Assembly: GCA_964538575.1 (NCBI GenBank)
Contig: CAZIGG010000023.1
Span: forward strand, 1-34,878
Reading direction: 5' to 3'
DNA from: UBA2336 sp964538575
Lineage (GTDB): Bacteria; Bacteroidota; Bacteroidia; Cytophagales; Cyclobacteriaceae
Length of the DNA stretch: 34,878 nt
The position numbers and the translations under genes were made by a program. This document shows positions 26,204 through 33,636 of the stretch, piece after piece. The notes beneath the pieces are model-generated. The model saw only the letters and a list, made by a program, of their open reading frames with translations. It was not told the origin of the DNA and did no database searches. The number at the start of each line of letters is the position of its first letter. Within the stretch, counting starts at the first letter, position 1.

Positions 26204-26210
26204 CGGCTAT

Positions 26211-26855
26211 ATGACTGACGTTCGGGAACCTGTACCGGTTTATGGCAAGAAACTGCTCACGGAAGCAGAGTATCTTGAGTTTGAACGAACGTCACTTGAA
26301 AAGCACGAGTATTACAAGGGTGAAGTATTTCTGATGCCCGATTTCGTTGCACAATCGGATGCTCGCCAGGAAGTGCGGGCGATGTCCGGAGCAACGTATT
26401 CCCATAATGTTATTGCATCAACTATTCATGGCGAGTTATACGCGAGGTTAAAGGGAAAGCACTGTCAGCCTTTTGGCAGCGACATGCTGGTTAATATTCC
26501 GCAGAACACGCTTTACACATATTTTGATGTTTCTGTTTTTTGTGGTGATCCAACCATTCAGGGCGAAGAAGAAGGTAGTTCAGCCATTGGCCCCTCGGTT
26601 ATTTTCGAAATCCTGTCGCCCTCTACTAAAAACTACGACCGGGGCGAAAAGTTTAAACTGTACCGCGATATACCCACATTGCGCGAGTATATTTTAATTG
26701 ACTCACTCACTGTTCGTGCCGAATCATTTCGACTGAATATAAACAATCATTGGGAACTGGAAGAGTACACAGCAATTCACGATGTGCTGGATATACCATT
26801 TTTGAATATCAGCATTCCGCTGCAAACCATATATGAACGTACAAAACTCGGCTAA
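26211..26855 (+). CDS. Uma2-family (DUF820) restriction-endonuclease-like protein
   Basis: A 214-residue protein of the Uma2/DUF820 group (PF05685), which has a PD-(D/E)XK nuclease fold. The usual segments are present: LLTEAEYLEFE, EYYKGEVFLM, SGATYSHNVIASTIHGELYARL, FGSDMLV, YFDVSVFCG, FEILSPSTKNYDRGEKFKLYRDIP and EYILIDS. The Asp, Glu (EILSPST) and Lys (EKFKLY) expected at the active site are visible. Family members are abundant in cyanobacteria and Bacteroidota; their function is mostly unknown and some may relate to mobile elements. Here the gene begins 7 bases after pdhC and is followed by hslV, so it probably rides in a housekeeping transcript. Confidence 0.85.
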   Translation: MTDVREPVPVYGKKLLTEAEYLEFERTSLEKHEYYKGEVFLMPDFVAQSDARQEVRAMSGATYSHNVIASTIHGELYARLKGKHCQPFGSDMLVNIPQNTLYTYFDVSVFCGDPTIQGEEEGSSAIGPSVIFEILSPSTKNYDRGEKFKLYRDIPTLREYILIDSLTVRAESFRLNINNHWELEEYTAIHDVLDIPFLNISIPLQTIYERTKLG

Positions 26856-26884
26856 CGATCCAACCGTTCAATAACCATGTATTC

Positions 26885-27421
26885 ATGCAAAAGATAAGAT
26901 CAACAACCGTATTGGCAGTAAAGCACAATGGCCAGGTTGCTATTGGTGCAGATGGCCAGGCAACCATGGGCAATTACATCGCCAAGAGCAACGTTAAAAA
27001 AATCCGCAAGCTGCTGGATGGAAAAGTTGTAACGGGTTTTGCCGGATCAACGGCCGATGCGTTCACCTTGTTAGACCGCTTCGAAGAAAAACTGAACAGT
27101 TATGGCGGTAATATGAAGCGTGCTGCCATTGAGCTTGCCAAAGACTGGCGGATGGACCGGTATCTGAGAAGACTGGAAGCCATGCTGATTGCAGCCAGTA
27201 AAGAAGAAGTATTGATTCTTTCCGGTACAGGGGATGTGCTGGAACCCGATAATGAAGTTGCTGCGATCGGCTCAGGAGCAATGTATGCTCAGTCTGCCGC
27301 TATCGCGTTAAAGAAACATGCACCGCATCTTTCCGCAGAAGAAATTGTTCGCGAAAGCCTCAGCATTGCAGCGGATATCTGCATTTACACGAACCATAAC
27401 CTGGTGATAGAAAAACTATGA
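26885..27421 (+). CDS. hslV: ATP-dependent protease subunit HslV
   Basis: A 178-residue threonine peptidase of the HslUV (ClpQY) proteasome-like complex. The N-terminus MQKIRSTTVLAV shows the propeptide and the catalytic Thr (Thr7 before processing). Further family segments are GADGQATMGN, KIRKLLDGKVVTGFAGSTADAFTL and the C-terminal AADICIYTNHNL. The complex degrades misfolded proteins with the HslU ATPase, which is not encoded in this window. The gene lies 29 bases after the Uma2-family gene and is convergent with the AI-2E-family transporter gene, with five bases between their stops. Confidence 0.95.
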   Translation: MQKIRSTTVLAVKHNGQVAIGADGQATMGNYIAKSNVKKIRKLLDGKVVTGFAGSTADAFTLLDRFEEKLNSYGGNMKRAAIELAKDWRMDRYLRRLEAMLIAASKEEVLILSGTGDVLEPDNEVAAIGSGAMYAQSAAIALKKHAPHLSAEEIVRESLSIAADICIYTNHNLVIEKL

Positions 27422-27426
27422 TCCGG

Positions 27427-28509
27427 TCAGGCTTCTGTAACAGGTGCTGTTTCCGGGGGCGGAATTTCGGAATCAACCTGTTCATCTTTATCCTCCAGTA
27501 AAATCACAAAGGATTTTAAGTGCCTCGAATAAGCAAGTAACACACGGATCACACCGGTAATCGGTACAGCCAGGATCATCCCGGCAATTCCTAAAATTTT
27601 TCCGCCAATCAATAACGCAAGGATTGCGGCCAGCGCATTAATGCTGACTTTCGATCCCGTGATTCGCGGTGTTATAAAATTTCCTTCCAGAAACTGCACG
27701 AAAGAAAATATAGCGATTACACCAAGAGCGTACCAGCCGCTGTCTTTAGTAAGCAATGCAAAAATGGCGGGTAAGAGCGCTCCGATAAATATCCCTATGT
27801 ATGGAATGATCGTAAGGATTCCCGAAAGGACTCCGAAAAACAGGGCATGCTCAATTCCCAGTATTAAAAGCCCGACCGTATTGAGGATGCTGATAATGAC
27901 CGTCACCATCAGTAAGCCTGAGATATATCCTTTAAGCACATTATCAATGTCTTTTTTCCAGCCTAACCCTTCGCTATGCGGTAACAGGCTTAAAAAAAAC
28001 TTCTTAAAGCGATGACGATAAATCAGGAAAAGAAAAATATAAATGGGAATTTGGATAATAAACGAGAGCATATTGGTGGTAGACAGTAACAGGTTTGTTA
28101 CGTGTACGGTTGCACCTTTCAGCGATTCTTTAACCATTCTTATTTGTTCGTCTTCATCAATTCCAAGACTTGACTGAAGGCTTGCGCTTACGCCATCCAC
28201 CAGGGTCCTGTACTTGTTTTCGAGATTTGGCAGATCACTGATCAGGTGCGTTAGCTGGTTACCGATAATCCACATCGTTCCGATAAAGATTATAAGTGAC
28301 AGGATCAGCACGATAATTACAGAAAGTGTCAGCGGAAGTTTCTTTTCAAACCATTTTACGATCGGGAGAAGCACAATCGACAGGAAGGCTGCAACCAGCA
28401 GGGGAATTATAATATCGGCAGCCAGTACTGTTGCGAGGATGGATAACGCAATGATGATGAACAACTTGAAGATATAGTCAAGCCGGTCGAACGGTTTTGA
28501 AACTTCCAT
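27427..28509 (-). CDS. AI-2E-family (PerM) transporter
   Basis: A 360-residue membrane protein of the AI-2E transporter family (PF01594). It has paired hydrophobic helices at the N-terminus (about 13-50 and 60-85), a soluble region (about 88-145), then further helices including GVLSGILTIIPYIGIFIGALLPAIFALL and LAAILALLIGGKILGIAGMILAVPITGVIRVLL, which are the most conserved parts. The tail (EDKDEQVDSEIPPPETAPVTEA) is acidic and proline-rich. Members include AI-2 exporter TqsA and several cation or proton antiporters, so the substrate is not known. It is divergent from the M1 peptidase gene with about 40 bases between start codons. Confidence 0.9.
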   Translation of the reverse strand: MEVSKPFDRLDYIFKLFIIIALSILATVLAADIIIPLLVAAFLSIVLLPIVKWFEKKLPLTLSVIIVLILSLIIFIGTMWIIGNQLTHLISDLPNLENKYRTLVDGVSASLQSSLGIDEDEQIRMVKESLKGATVHVTNLLLSTTNMLSFIIQIPIYIFLFLIYRHRFKKFFLSLLPHSEGLGWKKDIDNVLKGYISGLLMVTVIISILNTVGLLILGIEHALFFGVLSGILTIIPYIGIFIGALLPAIFALLTKDSGWYALGVIAIFSFVQFLEGNFITPRITGSKVSINALAAILALLIGGKILGIAGMILAVPITGVIRVLLAYSRHLKSFVILLEDKDEQVDSEIPPPETAPVTEA

Positions 28510-28549
28510 GCTTAAAATTACTTTAGGGCTTTATAAAAGTACGATTAAT

Positions 28550-30208
28550 ATGAAAAACTACGGCATTGCAATACTGTTTGTACTGATGGTCAGCTCCCTT
28601 CAGGCGCAACAATTATTCTCCCAACGCTCGTACACGCGTCAGGATACGCTGCGCGGCACAATCACTAAAGAACGTGTGTGGTGGGATCTTCAGAAATATG
28701 ATCTTTCTGTCTCGGTTAACCCCGCAGCCAAATCGATTAAAGGCAGCAATGTTGTGTATTATAAAGTGCTGGAAGAAAACAGCGTGATGCAGATTGATTT
28801 GCAGTCGCCTATGAACATTGACAAAGTCACACAGGACGGTCAAACACTTGATGTTAAGCATGACGGGAATGCACATTTTATCACCCTGACTAAAAAACAA
28901 GTTGCCGGAAGCTTAAACACATTAACAATCGAATTCTCAGGTAATCCAACGGTAGCAAAGAATGCACCTTGGGATGGCGGCTTCTCGTGGTCAAAGGATT
29001 CAAACGGAAAAGACTTTGTGGCTACATCGTGCCAGGGCATTGGCGCAAGCTTATGGTGGCCCTGCAAAGACCACATGTATGATGAGCCGGAGAATGGTAT
29101 GACCATCAATGTGAATGTTCCCGGAGATCTGATTGCCGTATCAAACGGAAGATTGAAGAAGGAAAAGGTCGAGAAAGATAAAACCAAAACCTTTACCTGG
29201 GTAGTGGTGAATCCTATTAATAATTACGGTGTGAACATCAACATCGGTGATTATACACACTGGAATGAAAAATATAAAGGTGAAAAGGGTTTGCTCGACA
29301 TGGATTTCTGGGTTCTGAAATCAGATCTTGAGAAAGCCAAAGAACATTTTAAGGATGCTGCGCGCACGATGGAAGCTTTTGAATTCTGGTTCGGACCCTA
29401 TCCGTTTTATGAGGACAGCTATAAGCTTGTTCAGGTGCCTTACCTGGGTATGGAGCATCAAAGCTCTGTAACGTATGGAAACCAGTTTAAAAAGGGATAC
29501 CTGGGTAGTGATCTCAGTGGTACAGGGTGGGGTTTAAAATGGGATTACATCATCGTGCATGAAACCGGCCACGAATGGTTCGCCAACAACATTACGTATA
29601 AAGATATAGCCGATATGTGGATTCACGAAGGCTTCACCATGTATTCAGAATGTCTGTTTGTTGAGAAGTTTTATGGCAAAGAAGCCGGTGCGGAATACAG
29701 CCGCGGGGTGCGGTTTAACATTTCGAATCAGACTCCGATCATCGGAAATTATGGAGTGAACTCGGAAGGTTCTGATGATATGTACAATAAGGGTAATGCC
29801 CTGTTGCACACGCTTCGCCAGGTAGTAAACAATGATGAATACTGGAGGGCCATGCTTCGCGGATTGAACAAAGAATTCTATCACCAGGTTGTAACTACTA
29901 AACAGGTGGAAGATTACATGGCAAAAAGTCTGAATCTGAATCTGACAGGTTTCTTTGACCAATACCTTCGCGATACACGCGTACCCGTGTTCGAATACGC
30001 AATCAGAAATGGAAATCTGATATACAAATGGTCGAACTGCATCGATTCATTTGACATGCCGGTAAAGGTGTGGATCAATGGTAGGGAACAGGTTCTGAAA
30101 CCAAAAGCGAACGAGGGCCAGCGGTTCAAACTGGAAACTACGGAAGCTGTTACCCTTAAAGTTGATCCGAACTATTACGTGTACACGTTTAATGCGTCAG
30201 GAAATTAA
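28550..30208 (+). CDS. Secreted M1-family metallopeptidase
   Basis: A 552-residue zinc aminopeptidase-like protein. I chose the ATG at 28550 because it begins a signal peptide (MKNYGIAILFVLMVSSLQAQ). The upstream ATG at 28508 overlaps the start of the divergent transporter gene. The zinc motif HETGH is at 337-341 with the third ligand Glu360 19 residues later (ADMWIHEGF), and the exopeptidase motif reads GMEHQ (300-304) where GAMEN is usual. The N-terminal beta domain is followed by the catalytic domain. The large C-terminal ERAP1-like domain is absent, as in the shorter Bacteroidota members. It probably trims peptides in the periplasm or outside the cell. Confidence 0.94.
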   Translation: MKNYGIAILFVLMVSSLQAQQLFSQRSYTRQDTLRGTITKERVWWDLQKYDLSVSVNPAAKSIKGSNVVYYKVLEENSVMQIDLQSPMNIDKVTQDGQTLDVKHDGNAHFITLTKKQVAGSLNTLTIEFSGNPTVAKNAPWDGGFSWSKDSNGKDFVATSCQGIGASLWWPCKDHMYDEPENGMTINVNVPGDLIAVSNGRLKKEKVEKDKTKTFTWVVVNPINNYGVNINIGDYTHWNEKYKGEKGLLDMDFWVLKSDLEKAKEHFKDAARTMEAFEFWFGPYPFYEDSYKLVQVPYLGMEHQSSVTYGNQFKKGYLGSDLSGTGWGLKWDYIIVHETGHEWFANNITYKDIADMWIHEGFTMYSECLFVEKFYGKEAGAEYSRGVRFNISNQTPIIGNYGVNSEGSDDMYNKGNALLHTLRQVVNNDEYWRAMLRGLNKEFYHQVVTTKQVEDYMAKSLNLNLTGFFDQYLRDTRVPVFEYAIRNGNLIYKWSNCIDSFDMPVKVWINGREQVLKPKANEGQRFKLETTEAVTLKVDPNYYVYTFNASGN

Positions 30209-30215
30209 ATGTTTC

Positions 30216-30261
30216 TGGTTTCCGGCTGCCAGTCTACCCAATAGCTGGCATCTGGAAACCA
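30216..30261. terminator. Long hairpin between convergent genes
   Basis: A 17-base stem (30216-30232 with 30245-30261) with one G-U pair, one mismatch and a 12-base loop fills the gap between the convergent M1 peptidase and aminotransferase genes. It would serve both strands as a terminator or transcript barrier. It has few flanking T residues on either side. It could instead be a dispersed palindromic repeat. Confidence 0.5.
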
Positions 30262-30264
30262 ATT

Positions 30265-31449
30265 TCAACTCTTATCAATCGCCTCAAGAATCATTTCACA
30301 CGACTCACGGATTTGTTCTTCGGTAATCGTAAGGGGAGGAGCAATCCTAAAGCTGTTGGGGTGGGATAAAAACCAGTAGCAGATTACACCTTTCTGTTTG
30401 GCATACTCAACAATGCGGTTAACGCGTTCAGCGGAGTCAAAATCAACGGCAAACAGTAACCCGAACCGTCTGATTGATTGTATGTGTTTGTGCTGAAGCA
30501 GTTTTTCGAAGAGCTTTCCTTTTGCTTCAACAGTTTCCAGCAACTTTTCCTTTTCAAGCACTTCAAGCGTTGCTAATGCCGATGCGCAGCATACCGGGTT
30601 TCCGCCAAACGTGGTAATGTGCCCCAGCATCGGATCGTGCGTAAGTTTTTGCATGATCTTTTTATCTGCGATAAATGCCCCGATCGGTAGTCCGCCACCA
30701 AATGCTTTTGCGGTAGTCAGAATATCAGGAACAATTCCAAACTGCTCAAATGCAAACAGGGTTCCTGTCCGGCCCATGCCGCATTGAATTTCATCGAGTA
30801 TCAGAAGCGTGCCGGTTTCATCACATCGCTTGCGCATTGCTTTCATGTAGGCCTTTGACGGAATTCGTACACCTGCATCGCCCTGGATAGTTTCGATGAT
30901 GATACAGGCTGTTGAAACGGTAATCTGTTTCAAATCTTCTTCCACGTTAAAGTCAATGAATTTAACATCAGGAAGCAAAGGCCGGAAGGCTTGCTTTTTT
31001 ATTTCATTGCCGGATACACTCAACGATCCATGCGTGCTTCCGTGATACGATTTCCGGCACGAGATAATTTCTGTTCTGCCGGTGTAACGTTTAGCAAGTT
31101 TGAGAGCACCCTCATTAGCTTCCGTTCCGGAGTTAACAAAATAAATACAATTCAGTGATTCAGGAAGGAGGCTGGTTAGCTTTTCGGCTAACAAATTCGA
31201 ACTCGACTGGATGTATTCTCCAAATACCATTACGTGCAGGTGTTTGTCGAGCTGAGCTTTGATGGCATTAATTACATGCGGATGGCGATGACCGATGTTA
31301 CTTACACCAATGCCTGAAATAAGATCGGTGTAGCGTTTACCGTCAGGGGAGTATAAATAGATTCCTTCAGCGCGTTCAACTGAAATTAGAAAAGGTGAGT
31401 CGTTTGTTTGGGCGAGCTTGTTTAAGAAAACTTCCGGGCTGAATTCCAT
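30265..31449 (-). CDS. Class III (PLP) aminotransferase
   Basis: A 394-residue pyridoxal-phosphate enzyme. The ATG at 31449 starts the usual N-terminus; a longer frame to 31524 would run through a hairpin. Landmarks are NSGTEANEGALKLA (106-119), Asp219 in LILDEIQCGMGRTG (binds the PLP nitrogen) and the PLP-binding Lys248 in TTAKAFGGGLPIG. It belongs to the ornithine/acetylornithine/4-aminobutyrate aminotransferase group. The substrate cannot be named: no neighbouring arginine or GABA gene helps. It is convergent with the M1 peptidase gene. Confidence 0.9.
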   Translation of the reverse strand: MEFSPEVFLNKLAQTNDSPFLISVERAEGIYLYSPDGKRYTDLISGIGVSNIGHRHPHVINAIKAQLDKHLHVMVFGEYIQSSSNLLAEKLTSLLPESLNCIYFVNSGTEANEGALKLAKRYTGRTEIISCRKSYHGSTHGSLSVSGNEIKKQAFRPLLPDVKFIDFNVEEDLKQITVSTACIIIETIQGDAGVRIPSKAYMKAMRKRCDETGTLLILDEIQCGMGRTGTLFAFEQFGIVPDILTTAKAFGGGLPIGAFIADKKIMQKLTHDPMLGHITTFGGNPVCCASALATLEVLEKEKLLETVEAKGKLFEKLLQHKHIQSIRRFGLLFAVDFDSAERVNRIVEYAKQKGVICYWFLSHPNSFRIAPPLTITEEQIRESCEMILEAIDKS

Positions 31450-31487
31450 AGCGGTAAAACTATAAAGAGTTAGGCACAGCCGGAAAT

Positions 31488-31518
31488 AAAAACAGTCCCG
31501 TGTGACCGGAACTGTTTT
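31488..31518 (-). terminator. Second hairpin with T tract, upstream of the aminotransferase
   Basis: Stem 31489-31496 against 31511-31518 (8 bases, perfect), extended by two G-C pairs with one bulged base. In the minus direction it is followed by TTTTTATTT. It lies 26 bases downstream of another terminator and about 40 bases before the aminotransferase ATG. It may be a backup terminator or an attenuator in the aminotransferase leader. Confidence 0.45.
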
Positions 31519-31543
31519 AAACAACCAATTTTAAATTATAAAA

Positions 31544-31563
31544 AAATACAACCCCTTGTATTT
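31544..31563 (-). terminator. Terminator of the 54-residue membrane-protein gene
   Basis: Perfect 8-base stem (31544-31551 with 31556-31563), 4-base loop, then a T tract in the minus direction. It begins directly after the TAG of the small gene at 31564. This is a canonical intrinsic terminator. Confidence 0.75.
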
Positions 31564-31728
31564 CTAATTGTGGAGTACCGATGCCTTTGTGGAAAGGCCA
31601 TCCGACTTGCTTTCGGTAGCAATGGAAATTGCAATGCCGGCAGCGATAATCGCCATCAAAATAATCACCTGCCTGAAACGTGACACAATCCTCGTGTTTA
31701 CCGTCTCTCTGTACATCCCGTTCGTCAT
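31564..31728 (-). CDS. 54-residue membrane protein
   Basis: A short frame from ATG (31728) to TAG (31564). The N-terminus is basic (MTNGMYRETVNTRIVSRFRQ), followed by a helix VIILMAIIAAGIAISIA (about 21-37) and a polar tail. Basic-then-hydrophobic order predicts a single-pass inner-membrane protein with the N-terminus inside. A textbook intrinsic terminator starts immediately after its stop codon, which strongly supports its being a transcribed gene. No family or function is recognised. Confidence 0.65.
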   Translation of the reverse strand: MTNGMYRETVNTRIVSRFRQVIILMAIIAAGIAISIATESKSDGLSTKASVLHN

Positions 31729-31783
31729 AGCTTTCGTCTTAAGTACAATACAAAGGTGCGCACTTTAGGCAGGCTAATCCGCC

Positions 31784-31815
31784 AAAATACGGGCGAAATC
31801 CTACATCCGTATTTT
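31784..31815. terminator. Hairpin after the SnoaL-like gene
   Basis: A perfect 9-base inverted repeat (31784-31792 with 31807-31815) and a 14-base loop, flanked by A/T tails on both sides. It lies 32-63 bases downstream of the stop at 31847 and is suited to end the dnaJ-like/SnoaL-like transcript. The flanking tracts are short, so it is only a probable terminator. Confidence 0.5.
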
Positions 31816-31846
31816 TGAAGCGGTGATCGAAAGCTTTTGATAGCTG

Positions 31847-32320
31847 TTATTTTTTCGCCTTTTCGAAATTGGCGACCAACGTGATAAAATCGCGGATGAG
31901 ATCATTAGGAACGGTTACAGACAGGTGATACTGCTGAATTTTCCATCCCTGGGGCGTTTTTTCAAGGATGCCTGAGCCCCTGCAAACCCCCATCCAGGTT
32001 GTTAAAAGTTCTGAAAACCATGCAAACCTGCCGTCATTACTTACATGCACTGAACGCCCGTAAGCTTTAAAGTCCCAGGCTTTTCCTTTGTCAAAATGAG
32101 GTTTGGCGAACGCCAAAAACTGGTTCTTGTTCCACCGCTCGGTGGCATCTGTTCCGATAAAAATTCCATTATCTGCAATTGCTCCGAAGTAGGCGTCCGC
32201 ATCGGCTTTCGTTGCGGCCAGGTGCCAGTCGTCAATAAGCTTGTGAATCGCTAGGGTATCGGCTTGAGAAAAAGCTGTTCCGGATACCAGCATGAGCAGG
32301 GCAATAAATAGTTTTTGCAT
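31847..32320 (-). CDS. Secreted SnoaL-like (NTF2 fold) protein
   Basis: A 157-residue protein with a signal peptide (MQKLFIALLMLVSGTAFSQ) and a cone-shaped NTF2-fold domain of the SnoaL/DUF4440 group. IHKLIDDWHLAATKADADAYFGAIADNGIFIGTDATERW is the typical opening helix pair and strand, followed by FAWFSELLTTW and GWKIQQYHLSV. Such domains bind small hydrophobic ligands or catalyse isomerisation, but no catalytic set can be assigned. The start is five bases after the stop of the DnaJ-domain gene, so both are co-transcribed. Confidence 0.85.
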   Translation of the reverse strand: MQKLFIALLMLVSGTAFSQADTLAIHKLIDDWHLAATKADADAYFGAIADNGIFIGTDATERWNKNQFLAFAKPHFDKGKAWDFKAYGRSVHVSNDGRFAWFSELLTTWMGVCRGSGILEKTPQGWKIQQYHLSVTVPNDLIRDFITLVANFEKAKK

Positions 32321-32325
32321 AAGTA

Positions 32326-33522
32326 TTATTGACAGTATTTTGATTGAAGTTCTGCGATGCCCGTTGCACCCAATTCTTCAGCCTTTCGCAGATCGGTGCA
32401 GGCAGTTCGATACTGCTGCTGCTCGATGTTCAGCTCTGCGCGGACTTTATACCCCTCGGGTCGGGCGGGTCGCAGGTAAATGGCCAGTTCGAGGTCTGGC
32501 CCGGCTTCTTTAAAGTCCTTCAGCTTCAGTTCGAGTTGGGCCTTTGCAATAAAGATTTCGTAGTAGAGATCAGGAATATCTTTTGGATCCATCATCACCA
32601 TAAAAGCCTCGCCATAAATTTTCTCCATGTTATCGCGGAATGTTTTTTCACCCAGGGCGAAGTAAAACATGGCTTCTGCTGGATTATTGAGGTGATTCAG
32701 GTTGAGCTTTGCAATGTCATAGATTAACTCCAGGCTCCAGGGTTTTTCACTGTGAAGCTGCTTGAGGGATTGTAACGCCTCCGCATACATTGCAGTGTTG
32801 TATTGACAAACGGCAATTTTTTCCAGCGTTTCGGTTTTACCATAATCCTGATACTTTTTGAAGCATTGATAATAGTACAGCGCTTCTTTGAAATTGCGGT
32901 TGGTAAAATTCTTTTCTGCCCGATGCTTAATCTCATTCACTAAGCTGTCGTGCGTGCTCCGGAACACGGCCTCCATGGGTGCAGTTTTATTCAGCTCGAT
33001 AATTTTGGTAATGGCCTCATCAATTTTACCGGATCCAAAAAGCGTAGTGACTTCGCGGGCCTTCAGTTGATTTTCCCTGTGAATGCTTTCCTGATACTGG
33101 TCAAAGAAAAAACTGGCGATGTGCACAATGCCAAAAGAAATTCCGGACATAATAATAAATACCAAAAAGGCTAACCCCTGAATTTTAAAGTAGTTGCCGG
33201 TTATGGTATACGTTTTTTCCGGTGGCGGAGCGTACTGCCTGCGCGTTTGCTGCCGTCTTCTCACATCACGCCAGTGTTTTTCTGCGGCTTGTGTTGATGA
33301 TTGTGTTCCGTAGGTATAAAACCGTGAATCGTACCGTGCCTTTTTTAAAGGATCGGAAAGAATATGATACGCCTCGTTTACCTGCTTGAAAATTTCCTCG
33401 GCCACGGGATTGTTGGGATTCCGGTCCGGGTGATATTGCATGGCCAGCCGTTTAAAGGCAGTCCGAATCTGCGAGGATGTCGCGGTTTGTGATAATCCCA
33501 GTATGTGATAATAATCGGTCAC
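32326..33522 (-). CDS. DnaJ-domain membrane protein with TPR repeats
   Basis: A 398-residue protein. I chose the GTG at 33522, which gives MTDYYHILGL, the usual J-domain opening. A longer frame from ATG 33624 would start inside the gapA terminator. The J domain (about 1-68) has the HPD motif at 31-33 and so should stimulate an Hsp70. A membrane helix follows at about 115-140 (FLVFIIMSGISFGIVHIASFFF). The C-terminal 230 residues are TPR-like helical repeats (NFKEALYYYQCFKKYQDYG, MYAEALQSLKQLHSEKPWSLEL). The order of parts, J-TM-TPR, is known from uncharacterised Bacteroidota proteins. It forms an operon with the SnoaL-like gene. Confidence 0.88.
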   Translation of the reverse strand: MTDYYHILGLSQTATSSQIRTAFKRLAMQYHPDRNPNNPVAEEIFKQVNEAYHILSDPLKKARYDSRFYTYGTQSSTQAAEKHWRDVRRRQQTRRQYAPPPEKTYTITGNYFKIQGLAFLVFIIMSGISFGIVHIASFFFDQYQESIHRENQLKAREVTTLFGSGKIDEAITKIIELNKTAPMEAVFRSTHDSLVNEIKHRAEKNFTNRNFKEALYYYQCFKKYQDYGKTETLEKIAVCQYNTAMYAEALQSLKQLHSEKPWSLELIYDIAKLNLNHLNNPAEAMFYFALGEKTFRDNMEKIYGEAFMVMMDPKDIPDLYYEIFIAKAQLELKLKDFKEAGPDLELAIYLRPARPEGYKVRAELNIEQQQYRTACTDLRKAEELGATGIAELQSKYCQ

Positions 33523-33581
33523 GGGGTTGCTGCCTGATTCACTTAACGAATTTACGGGTTTTTCAGGTATGTCCGTAAAAA

Positions 33582-33606
33582 ACAAAACCCCGCAAAAATG
33601 CGGGGC
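33582..33606 (-). terminator. Terminator of gapA
   Basis: A GC-rich 7-base stem (33588-33594 with 33599-33605) with a 4-base loop, followed in the minus direction by TTTTGTTTTTT. It lies about 30 bases after the gapA stop at 33637. This is a strong intrinsic terminator and separates gapA from the DnaJ-domain gene. Confidence 0.9.
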
Positions 33607-33636
33607 TTCGCCTACAATAAACAATTAAGCTATTTT

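Noticed and set aside
28508..28549. Earlier ATG of the M1 peptidase (28508)
   Set aside because: It overlaps the start codon of the divergent transporter gene (shared CATG) and puts 14 residues before a clear signal peptide.
31568..31768. Plus-strand frame of 66 codons
   Set aside because: It is antisense to the 54-residue membrane-protein gene, whose stop is followed by a proper terminator. The plus-strand frame has no such support.
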